A stretch of DNA of 64,000 bases from Phoronis australis (taxonomy: Eukaryota > Phoronida > Phoronidae). The stretch spans positions 310,001-374,000 of the forward strand of contig NMRA01000096.1 of assembly GCA_002633005.1 (NCBI GenBank). The letters are read 5' to 3'. Of the stretch, positions 34,463 through 47,899 are shown piece by piece. Position numbers and translations under genes: made by a program. The notes below the pieces were generated by a model. The model worked only from the letters and a program-made list of their open reading frames with translations. It had not been told where the DNA came from and ran no database searches. Numbering within the stretch: the first letter of the stretch is position 1; each line of letters opens with the position of its first letter.

Positions 34463-34466
34463 GATC
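31970..34466 (-). CDS. PEAK1: PEAK-family exon with start codon (large first coding exon)
   Basis: Acceptor TTATTTCAG at 34467, then GATC, then the ATG at 34462. It encodes residues 1-831: the Cys/Trp N-terminal motif, a basic KSKKERVR patch, an acidic EEEEVFEG stretch, the Tyr motifs, Pro-rich segments and KGKSFFKKLLKF. The donor is AGG|GTAAAA in phase 0. The open frame continues by chance into the intron to 31775. Confidence 0.85.
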
Positions 34467-34900
34467 CTGAAATAATAAGACAATGCATATTTCAGTATGA
34501 AGTATGTAACCTCATCAATAAATAAAACAGTTTTGAAAACAGCAAGTCATGTAGAATTGAACAGATCACAAAAATATTTTAAAGATTTAAGGATATAAAT
34601 TCAGAGTTTAAATTTGAATTCACTTTTGCCACAGTGGAGCAATTTTATGGTGTCGAGCGCTTGTCCATCCTATGCACAAAATTAGTTCTCCTTGATGCTC
34701 TCCAGTTAGCACAAAGAAAAAATGAAAGCACTTAGAATAGCGATACCTGGCAAAATAGAATGCAAATTTAGAGGCAGAGGAAGGGACAGAACCAAGAAAA
34801 CCAACAACCATGACCCTGACACCTATAACACAAACACAGGGTACGCTATCGTAAATGACCAGCAATTAAAAGTGCATTGTGGAATTAGCGAATAAACGAC
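34467..34900. other. Upstream flank / 5'UTR intron of the PEAK-family gene
   Basis: The acceptor at 34467 implies an intron running upstream from here. The minus-strand 81-codon frame at 34620-34865 has no support. The non-coding first exon was not located. Confidence 0.5.
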
Positions 34901-35760
34901 AGCAATTTGATAAAAAATCTCAAATAACTTTTGAACATTAAATCATAGAGAAACCAATAACGCACTGCAGATATATTTACATACCAAATTTGAGAAGGTT
35001 CACTCAAAGAATCGCAGTGCTAAAGCTCCACAAACATTATTTGAAAAATGACCGTCACAGCGCCATCTTAGTATTAAGTAGATAAACTATTTACTTAAAA
35101 TCAATGAAAATCAAACGCAAAATGGGATCTCTAGTAGTAAAAATAGGATAGGCCACCAAAGTACAGCTAGAAATAAGTCACAAAAAGACAGTCATTTGAC
35201 CAACAAATCTAACATCTCAAGAACAACAAGTTGTAACGAGAAATGGATGGCGCAGTGCAGATAGCACATGATCAGATCTATCCATCTACTGATTTTCAGA
35301 ACAATCTGTCACGGGACGTTGGAGATACAGCACGGAAATCCTATCAGTCATCAAACAGTCACCGGAAAATGTCAAATAATTTGAGAAGAAAACTGAGGTA
35401 CTTTCAAGAGAAAAACAAATTGCACACTTCCTACAGCCCTTGAAATGTCCTATACGCAAACAAAAAAATTTAAAAATCCCACCAGAAACAATTCTGCAAA
35501 CCATAAATGAAAAAATGGTCGTCACAGTGCCATCTTGTGTATGATTTCAACCAAAACAATTATGAGGCTTCCAGCTATTTACGATACACATTTTGTGAAA
35601 ATTCCACCTGCATCGGATAGGAAATGTGAACAGAGAAACAAATTTTTAAAACACAATTATGACTTGGAGAAAATTCATTTCACCAAGAAACAAGCGTTTA
35701 TCCAGTGTCTGAATGACTATTTAAAAACAATAAAAACAGTCATAGTTTGAAGTTATGCAT
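34900..35760. repeat. Dispersed repeat family D, copy 1
   Basis: Matches 47900-48700 over its whole length in the same orientation. A CACAGCGCCATCTT-type phrase occurs at 35053 and again near 35524, about 475 bases apart. The same spacing (about 48060 and 48535) appears in the other copy. Shared stretches include AGAAATAAGTCA and ATCTATCCA. No protein domain recognised. Confidence 0.65.
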
Positions 35761-38700
35761 TTCCAGGTTTTCATCCGATGCTGGTGCCCATGGAGGTCCC
35801 CACATGTAAACCTGCGGGACCACTGTGGGACCTTTGGCCGCAAGATTTGAACTGTGGAAGTCAATAGTGTAAGAAAACACACCTGCAATCTGCTGGCAAA
35901 CTGCGACCGACCTTAAAACAGCACTTTGTAGATGACAGCCTTGTCACTTCACTATCAACTGTTATAAATAAGTTGTAAAGCTAAACAATTGATTTTAAAG
36001 TAAAGCTGCTTCCTCTGATAAAATGAACAAGATAAAGAAAGAGCAAAGTTTGGACAGGAAATTACCCCATGTCATGGGTTCATCTTAAGTGCCTCTTTTG
36101 TCACGACATCAATTGTTTTAAAGTGAACAGAATACAGAATTTTTAAACTTATTTTTTGTAATTTCTCATAGTGCACTGACAACATCAGACAGATACAGAA
36201 ATTTATTTTTTATGCAGTTAGAAAAAATCAATAGTGAAAAACGCATTCGTAGATTAAATGAGAGGTTCTAAAGCATGTCTGAGAACATGGCAACATATTT
36301 TTAAACGGTGAATAGAAGATCACTAGGCAGGCAAAATATCTTTGTTATCGCCAATCCACCCCCCCCATTAATAACCTCAATGATGAGACCACTCCATTGC
36401 TCATTCCTCTGCTGGTTGAGGGGTTACTAAAAACACATTACAGCCGAGTTCACATGAGAACATGATAGTCAGATATCACAACTTTCAGTTTCAAAACAAG
36501 CCATAAGTTTCGGTCATAATGAATTGATTATAAATTAAAAATACATCAGAAAAAGCCTCATTTTTGCCTGTCTTTATCACAATCAGCATTGCATGCAGGC
36601 AGAGATCGTTCAAATTTATCTAATTCAATTCCGGTTTGCTTTGAGGCCCACCCTGTCCTCTGAAACAATCAAACCTCTCCAGACAATGTGAATATTATCT
36701 GTTGTAAAACAAAAATCAGGTAATAACATTACTTGTGGTAAAAATTCAAAGTTTGAAACACAATATGCTGCACAAGTGGAATTCAATTTTGTCAAAATTC
36801 TCAACAAAAATGATCTATAAGAAATTTTATTTTGTAGTCAACACGGCATGCATGCATGGTATAGATGTGACTAAAGAACAGTTGGTAAATTTTTGAGCAA
36901 TTGAAGATGATTTGGAAATTATAAAAATGGTGATTTTAGCAATTATTTGTGTCTCAAAGTGAAGAATGTTTACTGCAGCTAAGGAATTATGGTAGAAATT
37001 CTTCCTCACTATAAATTGTGCTTAATGTAACATTTTTGAAAAAAAATGTTTCAAGAGAACATTTTTAAATTCAGCCACTACACGGATTGCGGTGATAATG
37101 ACTTCCAAGTTCCAAGATGTCAAAATTGTTTGAAGCAGCGGCAAATTTGATTTTTTGGGTTAGTTTATAAAACAAAATCAAAACCCCTACGTACATGAGA
37201 TGATACATGAGATGATAGCATCACATGATTTATGGTAGTTTTCCCTACAAATGCATGACAGTCATTAGTTGCAACATAACATTTTCTCAGCTGCCCCACT
37301 GAGAATGCTTACTAGACTAGTCACATTCACCAATCTAAAATCAATTCTCAGACAAACTGACAGGAGGTGACCCAGCAGGCTATTGGACAAACTACCTATG
37401 ATAACTCAACACTTAAATTGGGCCAGGGAGGCTGGGAAAATGTGCTGTAGTTTTCAAATAGTTGATGTACCATCTTCTTGTCGAAATGCACTGTGGTAAT
37501 TAAGAGCAAAAATTGACCATCATTCAATTTCAGTTATTAACTAGGGTTATTTTTCTTCTTGTTTTGTATGACTTAAAGCAAGACAAATTTCAAATTTCCA
37601 TACTTTCTTCTAAAAGGCGTATTTCCCAGAACAAGTGAAGCCTACAATAAGATCATCGCTCTAAGCTAAGGGCATTATCACTACTAATCAAGCCAAACAT
37701 ATTCTCTTCCACCCATATAGGCATCATATGTTCAGCTTAATTAAAAATGTCAACATCAGTCAAATTTCTTGATAGCAACAAATACGTGGAAGCTAATCTG
37801 TATCAGTTGTTGACACATTTCTAAAAACACTGTTCACTCCCATCTCTGTCTGAGCTCCCACGTACTAAGGCATGCTTCAAAAGTGACTTCATCAGGAATA
37901 TAAACCTTGGTCACATGACAATAATGATATCAAAGAGTGTGGTAAAATGTCGCTTATTTAAGATAGGATATGGAAGACAATTGAAATTTAATTTGCTCAG
38001 TTTTTCGTGAGAGAAGAGCAGCGGCACAATGATGCTAGGGTCAAGTTATTTATGATAGTTGATGTCATTCTATATTTTGAAGAGTTGTAAAAGCTCCCAA
38101 CAATGCTCAACGTCCTCTAAAAAACAAAATGCGCTATTTTTTTGTTGGAATTGGCAAGTTTTTATTGTAACAAACCTTTAGTTTCCACTCAAAACCCCTC
38201 TACTACAGTTGTGAGTTTAGAGGACTATTACACAGCGTTCAAAAGTGACTTTTATTACCGGGTAGATGGCGCACAGGACATCTGAATCAGCAGACAAATC
38301 GGACAGAATTATCGTTAAAGGCGTCCTGCAAGCCAACATACTAGTAATTTAAGCTTGGCCATACCTATTAGACGAACAGAGCCTAAAATAAGGTTAACTC
38401 ATCTAAAACGTAGCCTTCTCAAGAAAAAGGTAGATTTGCCTTTGAGAACAGAACATAAGTCCTACAAGCATTCGTTGATAAAATATTCAGATGGTGGATG
38501 GGACGTTGGATCTGCCAGGGAATGCTGTATTAGTTACTAAATACTCAACACTCTCCTATAGAAACCAATCCCCTTCAGAAATCCTCCCGGAGAGTCTAAA
38601 CTTACTGAAAAACGTTTCAGCCAGATAAGACATGTTACAATTTTTCGTTTTTTCCTTCACTTCAACATGTCTGCCCAGGGCAGTAGAAAAGGAGGCTAGC

Positions 38701-40053
38701 CAACAATATCTGAAAATGTACAGTCCAGGTTTCCAGTCAAAAAAGGCCATGCTGGGCCTTAGACATGGCAATAACTTGATCAATAATGACTTTAATTCTA
38801 TGATAATTCAGAAAACAACAAGACAATAAGACGAACAAGAGGAATCCCGCCTTCTACTCAGTAGCATGTTGATAATTGCGATACGTGCATACTTTGCGAC
38901 ACCATTCCCTTCTGTGTATGCAAAGAGCAGGAACCCTACATCACGCCACCCATTAATTAAAAACCCAACACATGATTCTGAAAACACGCAGTGACTGCAA
39001 GTACTCTGACGATTCTGCCAACATGAAGGGGACGGCTTTCCATACCCCAGCATTTTTTCCTTTTCAAAAATATCAACATTTTTGAGTGAGATTACAATTA
39101 AGCTGCATAGGAAAAATCAAGCACAAATTTTTCAAAGGCAGCCTGAAATTTTGTGCGCATGAATGATGAATGGCATGTCCCTCTGACATGTTTGTTTCCT
39201 GATCAGACACAGGCACATGCTAGACAAAGGGTAAATTTTAATCAGACATATAATACATGTAGCCAACATCCACAAAAATGGCACTGTTTTCACAGTAATT
39301 ACCAGAAAATCAATGTGCATTAGTTGAATTACATGTTAATTGCAAAATGTTAAATATGCAGACTGCAAACATGCCTTGATCAATTTTGTTAAAAACGATC
39401 AAAATGTTATTGTACCCAATGCTGCAAAAATATGTCTTTCAAGGCAGTGTTACAAATAACAAACGCCATTTAACAGCTGAACAATAAAAATCACTCTTAC
39501 AGTACAGTAAATGTTCCTGTTGTTAGCTTCTGAAGAAAATTTGACCAATTTTCCACCTCATCACCTGCTGAATTGTAGCCGCTGGTTTTAGATAACTTCT
39601 CTGCATGACAACAGGGCTTTCCCACACTAGACAACAGTCCGTAACTGGAGACAACCACTCTAAAGTTTCTGTGCATTACTGTGATAACCAATTACGATTT
39701 CAACAGGAACCAGACTGATCCACTAAAGCACATGTCCCACAACAACAGCAGTTGTGAAAACAGTCTTCAATCATATTACCACTTAGATTTGATTGATATC
39801 AAAACAAGCAGTTACATTAGTAGGAGATCCTACTAAATAAAAGTTGATCAGCACCGTGATATGAAGTTGAAACGGCAATGAATAATATTGCCAGGTCTTA
39901 GACAGACGCCAATTTCTTGTTGGCAGAAATGTTGGAGAGTGTTCAAAATCCCAAGAGTAACACAACGTGCTGATATGTGCTCACGGTGTATCGCAAACTG
40001 TAGGTTCCTTGGTGCGCTCATGAGCTTCATGTGACGTACAATAAAACAACCAG
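35761..40053. other. Region between PEAK and HMG20 genes, no gene recognised
   Basis: AT-rich, no coding exon supportable on either strand. May include the long 5'UTR intron of the PEAK-family gene. Confidence 0.45.
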
Positions 40054-40292
40054 TTATTCTCCACTTATTTTGCCCAAAAATAATTGCCAAAATTGCAATT
40101 CATTCGATTTTCAAAGACTGATGTTTTACTGCAAATAATCAAAGTTTTACCAAATGTTGTTTTACGATATCTACACAATACAAACCATGCTAGCATTTGA
40201 ATTTTTTTTCTTACTTTCTGTTTTCGAGGAGAAATTTGACAAAATAAAATTTCACTTGCCAGCCATGCTGTCTGCTAATTAAAAGAAGAATT
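40054..40292. mobile_element. MITE family A, copy 4
   Basis: Opens GTTATTCTCCACTTATTTTGC, runs through AATAATTGCCAAAATTGCAA and TTTTACGATATCTACACA, and closes with a decayed inverted terminus (CTGCTAATTAAAAGAAGAATTA). Confidence 0.65.
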
Positions 40293-42395
40293 AGTGCACC
40301 AATTTAACCACAAGGGGTCACTGCAGTATTCAGACAAAAAAGTGTTGGTACCACTCCATTAAAATCAAATCAAAAAAGTTTCAAAAGAAACAGTGTTCAA
40401 TATTGCTACTTGATGGCACAATAGTACTCAAATTCATCCGAAAATCAACATCAGTCTTGCTTTCCAAGCACTAGAAACATATCTATGCAATTTCACACCG
40501 TGCTTCACCAAACTTTGTAATTACTGAGGTAGGTGCAAAAAAAGCTACGGCTGGAGGAAATGGCGTAGGCGGACTCGTCTAAAAATTAATTTGGTCCAAA
40601 CACTCTTCACTAGAAACACATTTGATAAATTTTAACATAATCCTTCACAGATATTGAGGGTGCAAAACATAAAACAGTCATTAAGGGGCTTAGTGGTATT
40701 TGTCCGCCTGAAAATTGCTTCCGTCAATGGAAACACTAGTGCCAAATTTCATAGCAGAAAAAAAAAGCGGACAACAAAATAAACTGCCACTAGGAGGTGC
40801 ATGAACACAAAGGAGCAGTCTGAAAATTGTCACGAGACATCTCTTCATGATACAAAATATCTGCCAAGTAAAATTGCCAGCAAGGGGCTCAGAAGCAGTT
40901 GGATCCTTTCAATCGTGGGGGGATATAGAGACAAATCTACCAAATTACATAAAGACCCTTCAAGCAGTTTGGTAGATATGGGGGTGGACGCTGGATGCCC
41001 AGAGACGACGGCAATATGCAGATGTGCAGGCGCATAAACATGGGACCTCTTTAATCCGTACTTCACAAAACCGGGCTTGCACGATCAATACAAATTTAGA
41101 ATAATAAGGACCTCGTGGTTACATGAACGTCAATATCTGAACTTTCTTGGGCAAATCATAACGAATATCCCAAAATCAAACCATAGAAATACCCCTTCCC
41201 TGCCGCTACACAGTGGAAAGAAAATGAATTCCCAGGAGGTTTCTGTCAAAACAAGATATACATAATTATCAATAAAATCATGAAATGCTGGCAATACTGG
41301 ATATATATAAGAAATACAGGAGATTCTACTCTACAACTTGTAGACAGCCGAGTTATCTCATGAGAGAGTTGGCATACATGTAAGATAAGATGATGACGCA
41401 TCACACCTCAGATCAATGAGTATATTATTGATCAGAGATTACGAACGTATTAATTAAGTTTTGAAATTTTTCCCAAGAGGTTGCGTCACTTCACTTAGTT
41501 CTCCGTTTGAAAATCAATGAAAAACACTTACGTGAACTTCAAATGAGCGCAAATGTAGGCAAATTCTTCACAGTACTATTGCAGGCATCATCACAGTGCT
41601 GGCAAGTTCCATGCTAGCAGTCCACTTGAGACCAGGTCTACAAAATGTGAAGGATTCCAGAATGAATGCCCCAGTCCTGCAGTGAGAGGCACATCAGACC
41701 AGAACAAAGGCAATACAATGCACAGGCTCCCATTGGCATTTCCCTGGAATTATGATGTTGTGCACAGCTGTCATAAATAACTGAAGCCTGATGACTATTT
41801 CAGATGTCAAAGGTTGGCTGATAAGGACAATACTTGTTTTGACACAGATGGAGTACAATCAAACAGGCCAACAGGGATTCTGTAATGCTCCCCTGACAAA
41901 GTGTTTTACCACTGCTACATCAAAACCAACTCCAGATGTATCACCTTTAATGCCTGGGAAAGAACAGACCAGACTGGAGTGAATCAATGTTAAAACTTGC
42001 AGTCCAATCATCAAATCAAACAGGCCAATGAGCCAAAGGCTAAATGAAATCCCCACTGACCAAGAAGCAACAACATAAATCAAATGACCATAACTAACAC
42101 AGCTATTTGCTGTTTCAATTGACTGGACTCCAGCATTGATTATATAAGAAGGTCCAATACACAACAGCTGTAATGACCAGTATGTTTATTGATTGTGAAC
42201 AAGACAGGCTTTCAAACTTCCTGCAATTTTGGTGTCACATAAAAAGACTCAACCCTGGCCAAGAGCAAACTTCCCGTCTATAACACTTGTACACTCTCAT
42301 CAAAAGTGTCGCTGCGACGCGCCACAGTTCAACAGACAATAACCCCGCCAAGAACAAAGAAAATTAAAAGAACTCCTCAGATGGTACATACAACT
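40293..42395. other. No gene recognised
   Basis: Open frames such as 40801-41037 and 41859-42164 lack recognisable domains and conflict with each other across strands. No exon supportable. Confidence 0.4.
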
Positions 42396-42627
42396 ATAAA
42401 GTGAAATTTCACCAATTTGAGACAAAATTCAATTCCTAAAATTGCCGTTGTTTGATTTTCAAGCATTGTCATGATTGGCCACCATTTCCAATGGCAGATG
42501 GTAGCTATGGTAACAGAACTTAAACATGGAAAACCATTAGTTTGGTGGTACATGCCACCGTGGAAAAAATGAGAAAATTTCACATGCTGACCATAATGTG
42601 TCCTAAATTGGTGAGATTCCACCGTAG
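42396..42627. mobile_element. MITE family B, copy 1
   Basis: The left end GTGAAATTTCACCAATTTGAG and the right end CTAAATTGGTGAGATTCCAC are imperfect inverted repeats of about 30 bases around a ~170-base non-coding body with TGCCGTTGTTTGATTTTCAA. It is related to the element at 56602. Confidence 0.6.
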
Positions 42628-42886
42628 TTAAATTAGTCTAAATTCATTAACTAATAACATGAACCACGTGTTGTGTGTGGGTGTTAGTTTTGAAAGAAAT
42701 GGCGTGGTACTGTCTCTTCTGGAGTAAATACCCCAGAACCTGTTCACAGATATCATGCACAAAACTGGTACATGACATTAAATTTGCTTCAGGCTAAAAA
42801 AGTTCATCTGTCTAAACGATTACCCAAAAATATACAGGAACCAGATTATCTTGTTAAGTGTAACAGAAAGTTATGATTGTCGTATA

Positions 42887-43137
42887 TGGTAATTCACCAC
42901 TTATTTTGCACAAATATAATTACCGAAGTGGTGATTATTCCATTTCTCAATGGCCAATTATTTTTTTTCTAAATAATGTGAACTTTAACAAATGTCGTTT
43001 TATAACACCTACACACTTTATATCATGTTTGTGACTCAACTAAAATGTCCTCAATCTTTGCTTCTGTGGAGAAGTTTAACAAAATAGAATTTCACTTGTT
43101 GACCATATTGTGTGCTAAATAAGTGAGGACTTACCAA
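42887..43137. mobile_element. MITE family A, copy 5
   Basis: Well-preserved ends: TGGTAATTCACCACTTATTT on the left and GTGCTAAATAAGTGAGGACT plus TACCA on the right. The family's internal ATTACC, TTAACAAATGTCGTTTTATA and AATTTCACTTG blocks are present. Confidence 0.75.
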
Positions 43138-44146
43138 TTTACCATAGTTACTTACTGCAAACAACGAAAATAGAAAACCATGAAGGTATAATGGTAAAGA
43201 TGACCAAAAGTAAATAATAAGTTAATCAATTGCTATGCACATATAAAATATTGACTAGCTAGGCAGAGCATACAATAGTTAATCCCCTTGTTAAAAAATA
43301 TGTCTCAAAATACCAGACAACAAAGAAAAGCACAAACAATGAACCAAACCAATACCAGCCACCTGTATGCAAATATGCACCTATTTCAGTCAAAATGCAC
43401 TCTTTCAGGAAATGGTTTTCGGTCAAGTTACTTTTCAAATCTTGACAAACTTGTTTTACAAGAACCGCAAAGGAGCGTATTTAGGCTAACGCAGATGAAA
43501 CTTCACTTCAGCGAATGAACTCAAAATTTGTTACTGCCTCTTTGAACCAATGCATTAGATATATGAAGGTACCTATGGCCTATATACCGTACATGCATAT
43601 ATGGTACACGTACCACTACATGATTACATTGTCTTACTTGAAACAAGCAAATGCTGCTCTGAGACTGCTGAATAACACTGATCAGTTGAAACTTCAGAGG
43701 CTTACTGGTACAGTATAGAATTACACTACTCGCACATACATGTAATACTGAAGACATGTTATAATAAGCATGTTATCAACTGTACACACAGAGTTGAAGT
43801 TCAAAAATCTCATTTCTCTTATCTCCTTTTCCACTCAGACGTGATAAGCTGTTGCCAGGATAGAAAAATGACAGCCCAATTAAATTGATGATATGAAACT
43901 TCCCGTAATTTGCAATGTTGTTTGTCAGCGCAAATTGGTTTTCACTGAAAGCTTTTAGGTAAAAGTAACACGGAGGAGAGACAAAACCACACAGCAAAAC
44001 TGAATTTTCACTTTTATTTTCGTGACAACAAACTTACAAGATTCCAACAGTAACCACAAAAGATATAGAAATTAAATTTTAAAAACAAGGATGGACTAAA
44101 ACCTGAACTGACCTGGCGTCTGCCAGTACAGCATGATAAAGTATTA
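43138..44146. other. No gene recognised
   Basis: Short open frames on both strands at 43288-43997 have no recognisable domain. A small palindromic TATACCGTACATGCATATATGG stretch (in part) lies near 43582. Confidence 0.4.
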
Positions 44147-44395
44147 AGCAGAGTGGTAATTTTCCACTTATTTCGCACAAAAAAATAATTGATAAAATTG
44201 CTATTTCCCATTTTCTAAGGCTGATTACCTAAGTCCGCGCACTAGGAGCTTTAGCAAATGTTGTTTTATAACATCTACACCGAACATACCAAGCTATCAA
44301 AAGATTGAAATTTCCTTAAGCTTTGTTTTCGCGGAAAATTTTGACAAAATATATTTTCACTCGTCTGCTATATTGTGCGCTACATAGGTGAAGAA
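44147..44395. mobile_element. MITE family A, copy 6
   Basis: Left end GTGGTAATTTTCCACTTATTT, interior AATAATTGATAAAATTGC and TGTTGTTTTATAACATCTAC, right end GCGCTACATAGGTGAAGAAA followed by TACC. Confidence 0.72.
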
Positions 44396-45105
44396 ATACC
44401 GTATGTCTGTGCACATGTGTACAGATTTTGCAAGTGCTGCACACAGATGATGAATTAACATTTTTATACGAGTCCACAGAAAGGGGTACTACGGTAGACT
44501 ATAATTTTGACAGGGAGAGGTGAGCAGCTAGAAAGTTAGGATACCCACCCGTTTAGAGAGTAGATTTGGTAAGGACTGTGGAGCTCCCCCAAATAAGTCA
44601 TCCTTTCTTAAATTTATTGGAGAAAAAAATAACTCTGAAGTTTTGACATGTGTGTCACTTTGGACATCATTTTTGATAAGTTGTATGACCAGATTTGCCC
44701 CAGCTTTCCAGTATACAACTATTTCTGAACAGTTTTTCTTAAATCCCAAGAAATTTTGGAAGGTGGGTCCACCAGACACCAGATTTCGGAAGAGTATGGA
44801 AAACACCGTGTCAATTCCACAAACCCAAACCTTTCAAAGGCATTCTTGGACAATGGATTCCACACATTTAGCTGGAAAAGTACAAGACCCCATGTTACAA
44901 ACAACATTTCACCAACCGAAACACTTCCAAAAAGAAACCTTGTAGAGTTTTGAACTCCCAACTTGAACTCCTTTGTAAGGAATCAAATCGGAAAGGCACC
45001 ATTTAGTAAGAAAGGCACCCTTTCACAAAGAACCTAGTTACAAAAAAGTCACCCATCTGAGCGCCATGCCATGTACAACAGCAGCAATTAAGAGGCATGA
45101 CAATA
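44396..45105. other. No gene recognised
   Basis: Several 65-100 codon frames overlap on both strands at 44528-44961. This is typical of a locally stop-poor stretch. None shows a domain or usable splice context. Confidence 0.4.
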
Positions 45106-45264
45106 CAGTGGCGGATTTAAGGAGGGGGGGCCATGGCCCCCCTAACATTCTCCTCCCAGATTCCATTTGGCAGTACAGGGGTACGAATGTCTGACGGGCA
45201 AAATCCTGGCTAGTCTAACACTCTGCCCTGGCCCCCCCAACTCAAAATTCTGGATCCGCCCCTG
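45106..45264. mobile_element. hAT-like miniature element
   Basis: Begins CAGTGGCGGATTTAAGGAGG and ends ATTCTGGATCCGCCCCTG, the inverted CAGKGGCGGAT terminus common in hAT-superfamily non-autonomous elements. The interior is rich in G and C runs. About 159 bp. No clear target duplication. Confidence 0.7.
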
Positions 45265-47256
45265 GGATAGCACAAAATTCACAAAAAAACGTGAAAAATA
45301 ACATACTACATTAAATGCTTTTAAGAATGCAGAAGGCAGACCACCCTGTCGCCATATAGGCATAAAGAGTATTTCATTATTAGAAAGTACCTATTAAGTG
45401 TCATCTTTTATGAGTTATGTGCCTAATAATGTAAACAGTGCCTACATAAAACTTTAAAGTAAATATGCAATAGGGTTGTAGGTCAAGAGAAGGCAGAATA
45501 CTCTCTCATCCACTTACAAATTTCCTGGAATGGGTATTAGGATGTGACAGTGTAACAACATTTTGTACAATACCATGATCAACAAAGTTTCAATCGGAGA
45601 AGATGGCAGAGCTGTTGAATTTTGGAGGACGCAGGAACGTGAGATTTTCTTGCATAAAATACCTAATAAAGATCAGTTAGTAAAAAACTTTACTTGGTTG
45701 TTACCACTTTGCAACGGTCAATTTTGAGTATTTGCAGCAATTTGTAAATCATTGAAAATCAAAACATGATGAATCTAGTACATGGGTGAATTAGCTTTAG
45801 TTTGTGACTGAAGAACTTTTCGCATGCATCTCAACCAATAGTCTGGTACTCAAATGGAGCTACAATAACATTCTCCAGTATTCTCACTTTGCCAACATTC
45901 CAAAACGAAAAAGCAAGACATCTGGATCTAAGATGTTACGAGCACGAAGAAATCCCCATAACCTCCAGAAACACCACGTCGACGAGGTTACTGTGAAGTG
46001 TGAAAAAGTGCAAACAATGGCGTGAGTGTGTAACTATCATCGCATATGACAATAAGCAAGACATTCCGAAACCTTTCACACGTTTTTGCTACTAGGGAAA
46101 GTGGTAGCGGAAACACTAGCATTTTAGCCAGTGAATAGGGCACATGACTATCAGTAAAATGTAAAGGAATAAGTTACAATTACAATAACTTAACACATTC
46201 TTGCCCATTTTTGAGGGCAATGAAAAACCAAAAATACACTATACTGTATATCAAACCACAATGAATATCATAATCTCAAACAAATGCATACATCAACAGG
46301 GAAAAGATATCTATATTGATCCAACCTATAACACAACTAGTCACACACACATGTACACCTCAGCAGTAACCAGATATTTGTTGATTCAATTGAAACAAAC
46401 CCTATCATAAATCTGAGCCAAGGAACATACCAACAGAATCCTTCAACTTATCCAAGTTCATGTAGCGAGATTCAACTCACAACACGTATTTACCAGAGCT
46501 TGTGACTGACACAAGCTGAGGAGGATATCCAGAAAACAGCCATGACCAATATATTGTAAACATACATACACACATACACACTTGAGCCCTGTCATTTGAA
46601 TAGAGCGCTTTCATGTCATTGTATATTTAAACACTCCTGCTAGGTAAATTCTGAGTAAATACCCACCTACACTTCCAAGTAGTACTGGGGGTAGTACACT
46701 GTTAAACCACAGGACACCCAATGACTGTCTACAGTGGAAATGGTCTGGATCTGAATACTAAGAAAGGTGTACTTGGTGAAGTCCGGATTCGGATTCGTAC
46801 TGTCCAGCAATACAGTTCAACAACCCCTTTTGTGAAAGAGGTGGTGCCTTTCAAAAAGCCCAACGACAACAAATTGACCTTCACAAAACTTACCCATGTA
46901 TTCACCTCTAACACAATAAACTTATACAAGAGCTGGTGAGCTAGCCAACTGCCATGAAGCAATAATGACTGATTGCCATGTCACTTCGGTCATCATTAAC
47001 CAGGCACTTATTGATTATGCTTCAACTCTAGCCAACCTATGGAGCCGTGACTCAAGACTTGGAAAGCAAACAACTTATAAAGTCACAATGCAGTTGTTAA
47101 TCACAGAAACAATTGACCAACGCTTTTTGAAAATTGTCACCGAGTCAATTAGTGCAGTCAAACTGACAGCAACCCTAGAGCCATTGATTCATTGAAAGGC
47201 CAGCTCTCAAGCAAGTATTTGAAAGCTATGTGCAAGGTATCACATTCCATATTACA
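45265..47256. other. No gene recognised; small CA-rich microsatellite near 46560
   Basis: An ACATACATACACAC-type run lies at about 46559-46582. Open frames such as 46721-46939 and its opposite-strand partner are not supported as genes. Confidence 0.4.
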
Positions 47257-47420
47257 GTAATTGTTCCATTATTTTGCACAAAAATAACTGCTTTGACTAT
47301 TGATGATTATCCTGCTGAAAATTAAGGAAACTTTACCAAATCAAGCTCATAGAAACCAAGCGAAAATTTTTTCTAAAATTTCACAACTTTTACTTTTGAT
47401 GAAATAAGTCAAGTTTGCGA
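47257..47420. mobile_element. MITE family A, copy 7 (degraded)
   Basis: Recognisable by GTAATTGTTCCATTATTTTGC and AAAAATAACTGC at the left and by ACTTTACCAAATC inside. The right terminus is not clearly preserved. Confidence 0.4.
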
Positions 47421-47899
47421 CACTGAACTTTCCCATTCAAGAAGCAACCAATGAACTCCATTCAGTACCTGATATTATCATTTGCAAATAAGAACGCCAA
47501 CTCGCTTTATAAAAAAACAAAACAAAGGGTTCCACCCAAAAATGTGAACTAAAACAGTGGTTTTCAAAGATGCCACTGCACGGGGCTTTACGCTGGAGTG
47601 AAATGTTTGGAGTCCTTGTGACTGCAAATAGGTTCAGAAAACCATGAATAAATAGAATAAATAGCTGGTCAGGAGAGCACTAATGTCAACCATACCTTAC
47701 ATAATTCAGTGATGGGCAAAGAGAAATTATTGAAATGAAATGCTAAGTGCTTTGAGGAGCTACACTTGGCGAAATCAAATAAATATTTAAAGGTGAGGTG
47801 CTCATGAAACCAAGAACATCAACAACCGCACTGCCTATTACACAATGTGCAGTAATTGTTAAACCATTACATGTGTATTGAGGAACTCCAGAATAAAAA

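Noticed and set aside
44528-44961. Cluster of overlapping 65-100 codon frames on both strands
   Set aside because: No frame has a recognisable domain, start context or splice partner; locally low stop density explains them.
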